Source: Agroathelia rolfsii (taxonomy: Eukaryota; Basidiomycota; Agaricomycetes; Amylocorticiales; Amylocorticiaceae). Taken from it: a stretch of 64,000 bases of DNA. The stretch is taken from positions 1,027,001-1,091,000 of the forward strand of contig JABRWF010000005.1 in the NCBI GenBank assembly GCA_018343915.1. Direction: 5' to 3'. The notes below the pieces were generated by a model. It searched no databases. It was given only the letters and a program-made list of their open reading frames with translations, and was not told the origin of the DNA. A program made the position numbers and the translations under genes. This document shows positions 56,101 through 64,000 of this stretch, in pieces. Each line of letters opens with the position of its first letter. Within the stretch, counting starts at the first letter, position 1.

Positions 56101-56915
56101 TGTAAGTAACGGCACTCATTCATCATCAGCCCTGGTTATCATCCGTTGCATGCAACCCAGCAACTGAGCCTTTTTTTCTTCCCGCTCTGTACAGGATCTT
56201 GATTTCACGTATTCCGAAATTGGAGACATCCCCAAATATCTTCCTGCGCTTGCCTTCCCACCCTCATATTTCCATCGTGTGGTGCGCACGGGCGTCCCCG
56301 GCAGAGGCGCAGATCATGGTGGAAACCCAATCGTACATATCGATCTCCGTCCATTCGCCAGCCAAATTGCGCAGAATCTGCAGTTGATCCAAGACAAAAT
56401 GCGTATGGAAAGGTAATCCCCCCCCCATAAGATCATTCTTTCGTATTTGAAGTTAACCTGAAATTTTATAGCGCTCAAGGTGGTAGACACAACGTTGTCC
56501 GATGGGTCCACCGCTCCTCATTCGTTATCCGTCCTCCACCTGCACCGCGTGGTGTACCAAGCCGGATCCCACTACCGAATTCCCTCGGCCTGTTTGTCGA
56601 TTTGGGGTGGTATGGAACTGTGGTGGTTGAGACCGAGGGCACGAACGAGGGTCTCGCGGACTTACAAGACCGATGTGGTCCTAATGCGTTCGCTAAGAGG
56701 GCGGCGATGGCTGTGTCTCGTGTGAGCGAGGAGGGGAGGTTGGTGTATAGGATCTTACGGGAAAAAAGGTATTTTTTTCATATTCATGTTCCTCGATTCT
56801 TTTTGGATTGGGAAATGGTTTGACTCACTTTCTTTTGCTTTCATTTTCATAATCTAGCCGGCCTGGTGAAATCTGGATAAAAACCGTGCATGATAAAGAG
56901 CGGTTGAATCAGTGA
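53112..56915 (+). CDS. Large protein of unknown function with conserved C-terminal region
   Basis: Six exons (53112-54038, 54093-55439, 55523-56101, 56195-56412, 56472-56768, 56858-56915) give 1141 aa. Residues 1-700 are Ser/Pro/Gln-rich and probably disordered. From about 705 the sequence becomes globular: PEIFTLVSIISNPICLAMVL, FYEWCMLYSVSKEIR (helical, F-box-like feel), DLVNYMRGVSMPTHQYSRHA, APLLRVFVPSPEGDWLSD, GDVVWDVAAGDEGN, DLDFTYSEIGDIPKYLPALA, VVRWVHRSSFVIRPP, GWYGTVVVETEGTNEGLADL and a final RPGEIWIKTVHDKERL. From memory this tail is conserved among basidiomycete proteins annotated only as hypothetical; no catalytic motif is evident. The head resembles adaptor or signalling proteins. 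Confidence 0.75.
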
Positions 56916-57968
56916 ATCAATAATCGAATAACTGGCTTCTTTTTGCTTTCCTTTCTTTTTTCTGTTATCTCTATTTGTTCCATTCTTGTAACCCAGACAT
57001 TCTCTTCGTGTTTTTTTTTCTGTCATCCCCATCATCATTCTCACTCTCACATACGCATTATTACCGAACATTCGTTTTTCTTTGGATGTGTCTTTTTTTT
57101 TTTTTTACTCGCGCGCTCCCAGGTACACACTAGTCTCCGGCACATGAAGAGTCTCTTGATATAGATTTCTCTATCCCCTCTTTTTCTTTTTATCCCCTCT
57201 TTTTCTTTTTGTCCCCCTCTCGCGTAGATTCGCTGTCACTATATTAACAAATTGTTTGAGTATTGTACGGTTAGGGAAATACCTAATCACTTATTGTTGT
57301 TTTCGTTTGCTTTGTCTCCTGCCCAATCTTGTTACCTTGGGGTTTTTTTTTCTTGATTTTTTTTTTTAAATTACTTCCCCTTGTTCGTGTATCCCCGGCT
57401 TCGCGAATCGCGTCCGTGTATGCTTGTCAAATCAAAATCAAAGCCTTTTTTTGTATCTACAAGTGAATGTTTCTCGAGAACCAAACCGATCACTCATCCG
57501 GTCAAAAATGAATACAGTTGGTGCAGTCGACTACCGATTGCATAAAAATAAGACACAATTCAAGGGGGGGGGGGAGGAATGCGAGGTGTCAATGACATGC
57601 TTTCGTAGATGTTTCTTTTTACATTGCTTTTTTTAATATTGTTTCTATGCGACTGTCTTGTAACTTTCATTATGTATCTTATCGTGCAGAAGAAATGGGT
57701 AGAAATATAAAGAGAGACGAGAAGGGAAAGGTTTTTTTTCTCTCCTGGTAACGGGCCTCTGGTGCAACTACGATGAGCGGTGGTTCAGGGATCAAAAACG
57801 GCAGTAGAAAGAAGAAAATAACAGTAGATGGGGTAGGGAGTAGTATACAGTAGGGTGCGATGGCCGGGCGGAGGATCTCGAGAAAAAATGGCATCAAAAA
57901 AGGGAGGGGTGGGGTCCATGAGCCAATAAGGAAACAGAAAAAAAGGGGGGGAGGGCGATTGGACAATG
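56916..57968. other. Convergent spacer, low complexity
   Basis: T-rich (many T8-T12 runs) up to about 57370, then a G11 run at about 57565, then purine-rich 3' flank of the minus-strand membrane protein. No gene supported. Confidence 0.45.
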
Positions 57969-60258
57969 TCAGTTTTTTGATTTCTTCTCTACAGGCCGAG
58001 GTTTCCATATCGTCTCCTCACCATCGTCGGTGTAGTGGCCAGAAGGTGTGGCGGACTCCTCCTACACAGAATCAACAGGGACAATGGATGATCGATATGG
58101 TATCATTATTGAGACAAGATTGGCACTTACCCTGATATGATGACGGTGGTGGGTATAATCCTCTACATCCGTGTCTGGGCCATACGTAGTGTACATGGTC
58201 TCGTTCTATTCAATGTGTAATGAGTAAAGTAACCAGATTCCAGATTTCAATTGTAGAGATGCGTAAGGGGAAGGAGAGGGAAAAAAGTTGAATGATAAAA
58301 CGATAGTTTTTGAAAGTACACTTACATTCCCAGGTCTAGTTGCAGCACGCCAAATACTCAGCTCTGTATTCCCGGAATCATCGCTGTCGTATTTTGAGCT
58401 GTCCCGGTTTCCACTCCTGATCCAGGCGCGGCCGTTGAGGTTGGCCAGCACGCTGGTGACGTAAAATCCGCTCGTAAGAAATTCGAGCGCGAGAGAGGTC
58501 AGGCTGTGTCGGTTGACTGCAATCTGGAAATTAAAGCGGAAGAAAAAGGAGAAGAAAAAAAGGGTATTTGTCAGAGTTGATAGCAGACACGATAATGAGA
58601 TTTGGTGCATTACGTTTATCATGAGTGCTATGGCAAGGAGCGTAGTCCAAAGACCGGTGTTGACTGTAAAGAAGAGGAGACGGGAGAGTAGCGCTTCGGT
58701 ACTATGTAGAAAGGGAGACATTGGAATCGCAAGAGTTCAAAAACTTGTCGTGAAGGCTCCCGAATAAAAACAAAACCAACATACTGTTTATGGTCGTTTT
58801 GAGTCTTTTCCCTAAGGATGATGATAATCACGGCGGTTGTGATTATGACATCGAGTGCGAGTCCAGTACCGATGACGGCTTCAATGAGGCTCTATAGAAA
58901 TGTTTTCAGCGTATGAGCGTGTGGATAGGGATATGAAAGGAAAGAGGATACAAACCGCAACAAAGGACGTGTTAACAACGTCACGGTTTAATGCGACGTT
59001 TGCACTGAGATTGGGCGACGTAAGATAATGCTCGTTAGAAGCAGTAATAGCTAGGGTAATAACCCACGTCTTGCCAATGTAGACTGACGCAAAATCATTA
59101 ATTGATGAAAACACATGAAAAAAGTGCTTACTCACCCAGCAGACCGACTACATAGCCCAAAAATGTAAATAAATAAAAATCAATTGATGCCCCAAGCTCA
59201 GTACTGCTCTTATGACAGCTCACCAAATTCCCAGGCTAACAGTACAACCTGGATTAATTTAGTTAATAATAAGAAGTCGGGTAAACAGAATTTCCGGTGT
59301 TACCATAGGTATCAAGAGGTACAGTGTTCGATTGGTCACTGAAAAAGGTTCAGAGCTGGCTATTGTTTCGCAGACAGGTCGTGCATACTGATATAAATGC
59401 GGTATAAGTAAAATCCTTGGGCAGGAACAGCAATGAGCCCCTGAGAACGGATTTAGACGATGGCTTTGAGCGGATTCCGGATATAATGAACTTACGTAGA
59501 AGAGGTTTTGCCACTGAGGTTTAGGTAGAATCGTCAGCAACCGAAAATCGAGTAACGAAAGAATATTGCGGATTTACAACAAAATATCTATAATGTGGAG
59601 TTAAATAAGCTATTTGAGAGGAGGTTGTTACCAGTGTAATATATTCCATGACGTACGGTGATGCTAGTGGCAGAGAAGATTTGTCTCCCCATCTTAGTAC
59701 TAGAGGATCCATAACTAGAATACAGGCCTTGAGTCGATCAATATTGGGTATACGGTGAAAGCATTCCTTACTGCCACGAGATATGAGCGTTATTCGTACA
59801 GTTTCACATATCCTGACGGTTTCCTTGAGTAAAAAGGCGACCTGACATATTCCACAATGTGCATTTACCATAGCCAGCCAACCTATGATACCAAGCTGAG
59901 CAAAGTAATCCTCCGAGAAGATAATAGGAAAACGTGAGCTTACCAGGATATGTGTCGCCCAATGATCATCAGATCGACGCGGACTACAGAGTGTTATTGA
60001 TGGAAGTGACAAAAATTGATAGAGGGATCCGCTGTACCTGTTGCAGTAGTAGAAACTGGGGATATAATCAGCCAAAGCATGTCAGACATTGCCCGGTACG
60101 TTTCGACGGACTGCCAAGGGATTACGGTGAGAAACACACCATTGTATGACGTTTATACCCCATAGTGCGTATGAGAGACAGAGTGCGACGAGACAAGCGC
60201 CATAGGAATCCATCAAGTTCGTCGAATGGCCATAGTTTGAAGGCGACGACTCAGACAT
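57969..60258 (-). CDS. DUF6534-like multipass membrane protein, 15 exons
   Basis: Minus-strand exons: 60140-60258, 60038-60055, 59944-59983, 59842-59895, 59632-59727, 59496-59513, 59304-59387, 59224-59248, 59136-59147, 58956-59083, 58785-58891, 58614-58701, 58326-58523, 58131-58205 and 57969-58061; 384 aa, every junction in frame. Hydrophobic segments: YGACLVALCLSYALWGINVI, HILLGIIGWLAMVNAHCGI, PYVMEYITLWQNLFYYARP, TLYLLIPMVVLLAWEFVGLL, ASLIEAVIGTGLALDVIITT, RLLFFTVNTGLWTTLLAIAL and LALEFLTSGFYVTSVLANLN. The last two blocks (LLSRLLFFTVNTGL, then YVTSVLANLNGR) are the best matches to the DUF6534 family of mushroom membrane proteins, as I remember it. Function unknown. Three exons are 18, 18 and 12 nt. 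The tail is hydrophilic. Confidence 0.8.
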
Positions 60259-61484
60259 AGTATCGTCGATCTTCAATAAGAGTGCAGAGGGAGCATGCGT
60301 CTGGCAGCAAGAGAGGGAAAAAGCAGTTGCTGTTTTCTGTTCAGTCGCTTGCTTGTCCCCCAGCGAGCGGCAACGGCTGATCGGACCTTGGGCCTTGGCT
60401 TCTTCTGCTTCTCGAGCTCCCCTTGGCTTTTGCCCCGACATCCACGGTGCTTTTATAATCCTCATCGTTGCTAGCAACGCATTGTGAATAATAAATTAAT
60501 ACGTTCTGTATACTCCAGAGTCCACACTGTCCACAGACGTGTCTTTTTTGAGATTGGTGACTGGCCTTTTTGAATCTAGGTCCAACCTTTGCAAACACCT
60601 GCCATCGGCATTGGCATATATCACAATTGTGACCAAATCTGGATTGGTTAGCGCCCAGGTGTCTGTTCATTTGCCGGATAAGTTTCACAAGTCTTTTTTT
60701 GCATTATTGCGGATGTATCAATAGGGTTAGAATTAGACTGTACGAGGTCACCTGGTCGCCGAACTTCTGATTTCATGAGCGTGCCTTCTCTGGGCGTGCA
60801 CTTCCAAGTTTCTGGCTCACTGATAATCGCCAATTCCATCTTTTACGTCTTTGGGCCTCTTGTTTGCTCCAGAGACGTAACTAGACTACATGAGTAAAAT
60901 TCTTCGTCTTTGCTACTAACCATGCATAAGACTGCCTCACCCAACACGTTTACCATCCCTCAATTTTTAACATTCAAGGACAATGCTTCTTCTATATTCC
61001 GCAACTGTATTATACTGCGACCGAACGGTCGCCTACAGCTCACTTGCTGAAACTTTTCTTTGATTTGATCAAGTCGAGACTTTATCGCGGCATCGTTTCG
61101 TGATTCACACACTGGCATGCTCTTTCTCGAAACCCCGCTTGTGTCTTTATTTTATTTGAGGGACTGCAGTCATAAATAACTGTCCGTGCCCGTGTTATCT
61201 TGGTAAATTACACTCATGCTGGTCATATTCATTCCTTACACAATAGATTTGCGGATATCAAGAACCTCAATCAATCATGAATACTGGCCTATATGAATAC
61301 ACGTTTCAGTTCCTGGATTCAAGGATACCGCTTTCTTTTCTTTTTTTATCGTGTTAGTCGTTGCCCATTTGTACACACCCAAATCTGAGTGCCGGGTAAT
61401 CCACGCCGGTGCTTTGAGAGTCCAAAACATTTAGCTACGTGATTAGCATAATACATGATTGAGTCATAAAACATACTTTGTTAT
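60259..61484. other. Intergenic, no supported gene
   Basis: Promoter of the 15-exon membrane protein gene and 3' flank of the ubiquitin-like protein gene. Only short frames without features. Confidence 0.45.
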
Positions 61485-64000
61485 TCATATCCTTGAATCG
61501 TCCACAATATCGCACCACTCACTGTCCAAATCATCGTCGGTTGAAGAGGTATCACACGCACTATTAGCAATATCAGTCGTCGTCATAGATCCCTGGCCGG
61601 GAGATTCCTGTCGTGGCGGCGTCACTGCGGCCTGATGAGTTCGTTCATTAGGTGGAGGGTTTGAAGGATTGTCAACGTCGTTATATACGACGGATGCCGC
61701 TTGATTCTGAGTACAAAAATTTGTGTCAGCTGCCTTTTTTTCATATAGGAGTCGTTTCTGAAAATATGATTCTGACCCGCGACTCTATATTTGCCGCGAC
61801 AAGCGTAGTGTGCAGTGTTTCACTGTTCAAATCAATATAGAGATCGTCCAGAGGTGGTAAACTTGAATTTGTGGCCTCCAAAGTATCTGATGGGAAAGAG
61901 GACTGCCCGGTAGAGGAATGATGATGACAACTCTCATCATCGTACACTTCTTCCATGGGCTCTGCATAGCCGGTACCGGCAATGGTATCGGTGTCGGGCT
62001 GTCCTCGGCCGGGATTGGGGTATCCGGATCCGGATAAGTGCAGGTCCTGCAATATCCTATACAAATCCTCTTGGCTTATGATATTTTCGTCATCCTCATC
62101 AATATTTCCATCTTCGTTCTCTGTGAGGGCCCCCTCATTTAGCCCATCCTGAACACGTAGGTCGTCGTCGGTAGAGGAGGCAGTATTGTCATACTCAGAT
62201 ATCGAACATTTTCGAGCAACTATTTATTTGCCAATTTCCGCGTTCGTTAGAATGACGTGTTGGAAGGAAGGGTATGCGTGATACTTACAAACGAGGAATG
62301 TCTCGCCGCCGATAACACCACACTCTTTAAGGGTTTTATTGCGGTCCAAGGGCTTGCGATCGTACTTTCTGTACACCATATGCACGTGAAGCCGGTGTAC
62401 ATCGTTAGCAAGTAATTCTCTGATATAACTATCAACTTCGCTACAGAGAGCATCTTCATCGATCTCTATCCAAAGCTCTTGTGATTTGCGAGGTTCAAGG
62501 ATCTTAGACGAATCAGGCGATAAAGTAGTTTGAAAAGGTTCGGACTTGATAAAAACTTGGAATTTGAGGATTATTTCGCGAGGACCTTTTGAACACACAA
62601 TAAAAGAGAAAAATTGAAAAGCATGGCCTTGTGCTCTCTGTATTCCAGAGTAGACTTACGAAGGAAAATAGTAAAGCCGGATATTACGCCCAAGTCCCAA
62701 AGCCTTCTATCTTCCTTGATGGTTTCATGGTCAACTAGAGTAAATTTGTACTTGCTGAAGACTTCAGGGTCTATTTGCTTTTCGAGCAGGGCACGAATCT
62801 GGCTAAAGCGAGTGAGCGGATGCAAAGGTGGGAGCGGAGCAAGGTTGAAATCGCTCTGTATCTCAGATATTATTTCGAGAGTGACGTATCGCTCTGATAT
62901 TGTTGAGTACTTGGTCAGATGATATTTGCATAGCGCTTAAATATTGTTCGATTGGATCTCGAACTCACCAACATGCACAACGCAGTCAGGAAAGACGCCT
63001 ATGGCAGCGAGAGTTAGATCATTTTCACTAGTTTTAAGTTCTTTTCCTATGAGAAGCAGCACGAGTTGAGGAATTTCTATGGCCGTTTCCTTTGAGACAG
63101 CTTCTCTAAATTCTCGTAGAGTAGAGGAGCTTTTGACAGTCATGGCTATACGGGCCACCCGATCATGATGGTTCAACGAGATGGTGAATTCGGCAGGTAA
63201 ATCTACAAAGCAACATTGGGTTAGCTAAATCAGAATAATGATATGCAATAATCGCTTAAAGAGAGTACCAAATGTAAGTATGGCACCCGAGGTAATGTTA
63301 AAATCGACACATGTCCGTGTTTCATCTTCTAGGACAGCATCTCTGTAAGCTAAGCATGATGCTCTGAGCAGGGTCTGAGATCCAGACCAGCTGCGTTCAA
63401 TAAGCTTCCTGATTTTTGAGATAGGCACCGTAGGATGTACTATTAACTGCTTCTCTTCGTCGAGAAGAGGTATCTTAACAATGATTTTGGTGAGTTGAGC
63501 TGTTAGTACTGCATTCAGAATAAGACCAAGGCAGTTAATATTATCGAATCGTACTATATGCTGTGACTATTTTCCCTTCGAGACAATACTCTGCAATAGG
63601 TCGGTCGTCTTGTAACTCAACCAAGATAGGAAGAATGAGGTCCGAGTCGTTGTCTTCATCATCACGATCATTTCGATGGGTGCCCTCAGACAAAATCTTG
63701 AGTTGAGAGACCTTTATGTTTTCTTCAATGCTAATCTCCTCCTTCAATTTTGAGACTGTGATACCAGCATTGACAACTATAGAGAAGAGAGCGTCATCAA
63801 TCCAGTCGAACTCAAATTCGATGGTGATTAACTGCTCGTTCTTGGATGGTGGAACTGGCATAACACCAATTCATGTATTTACATCAGAGTCATGCGTAGA
63901 ACTCGTGTGCAATCATCTTACCGATATTTATCACCGAATAGTCAGGTATATTATAATGCTGGAAGGACCGGTCATCGCGTAAAGTATGTCCCTTGTACTC
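61485..64000 (-). CDS. Tandem ubiquitin-like-domain protein (5' end outside window)
   Basis: Minus-strand exons 63922-64000 (partial), 63555-63854, 63269-63508, 62969-63202, 62660-62893, 62289-62585, 61777-62219 and 61485-61706; 682 residues visible, no start in the window. The first piece ends like ubiquitin (YKGHTLRDDRSFQHYNI then SVINIV). Each of the next five exons encodes one divergent beta-grasp unit: LITIEFEFDWIDD..VSKLKEEI, TKIIVKIPLLDEE..ISKIRKLIE, EFTISLNHHDRV..LREFREAV, VTLEIISEIQ..FSQIRALLE, IILKFQVFIK..VDSYIRELL. Each closes with a strand such as CVVHV or FTIFLR. All domain-bordering introns are phase 1. None ends in Gly-Gly, so it is not a precursor of free ubiquitin. The last 220 residues are acidic and disordered (EDGNIDEDDENI). 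It may act as a scaffold or a decoy for ubiquitin-binding proteins; that is inference. Confidence 0.75.

Noticed and set aside
1..64000. CRISPR array, prokaryotic operon signals or rRNA genes
   Set aside because: No regularly spaced repeats or rRNA-like blocks; intron-rich eukaryotic genes throughout.

Overview
The window reads as nuclear DNA of a filamentous basidiomycete, most likely an Agaricomycete. The reasons are many short introns (about 45-75 nt, mostly GT-AG), serine/proline-rich fungal proteins, a fungal Ndc1 nucleoporin, a Dnf-type flippase, a Pil1-type eisosome protein, a DUF6534-like multipass protein and a Tad/L1-like LINE with RNase H. A Ceratobasidiaceae (Rhizoctonia-like) source is only my guess. 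Exon structures were worked out by hand: donor/acceptor pairs were accepted when they kept the reading frame and, where a family is known, its conserved motifs.

Layout. 1-9.8 kb: the 3' end of a cytochrome P450, a GH28 rhamnogalacturonase-like gene (6 exons), a large Ser-rich coiled-coil protein (minus strand) and a divergently placed small coiled-coil protein. 10-15 kb: NDC1, a small four-helix membrane protein, and a decayed segmental copy of the NDC1 3' end. 16.2-25.7 kb: a 13-exon P4-ATPase and a seven-helix membrane protein with two consecutive microexons. 26.4-33.9 kb: two copies of an SDR gene flank an intact GMC oxidoreductase. The left SDR copy has an in-frame stop and the right copy looks intact. 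A 661-bp foldback (MITE-like) element sits in the promoter region between GMC and the right SDR copy. 35-37 kb: a mitochondrial dicarboxylate-type carrier. 38.3-39.2 kb: an unrecognised four-exon small gene. 40.3-45.9 kb: a complete-looking LINE bounded by a 15-bp target-site duplication. 46.2-60.3 kb: a MARVEL-like protein, an Ala/Lys/Pro-rich nuclear-type protein, a Pil1-like eisosome protein with a very long tail, a 1141-aa protein I do not recognise, and a 15-exon DUF6534-like membrane protein. 61.5-64 kb: a minus-strand gene, open at its 5' end beyond the window, encoding a string of divergent ubiquitin-like folds, one per exon, all joined by phase-1 introns.

Taken together, most genes are housekeeping or membrane-trafficking functions (nuclear pore, flippase, eisosome, carrier) and appear unrelated in pathway. 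The only plausible functional group is the SDR-GMC-SDR redox set. The most unusual objects are the multi-ubiquitin-like protein, the foldback element, the transition-biased NDC1 copy, the microexon-rich membrane protein genes and two GC-AG introns.
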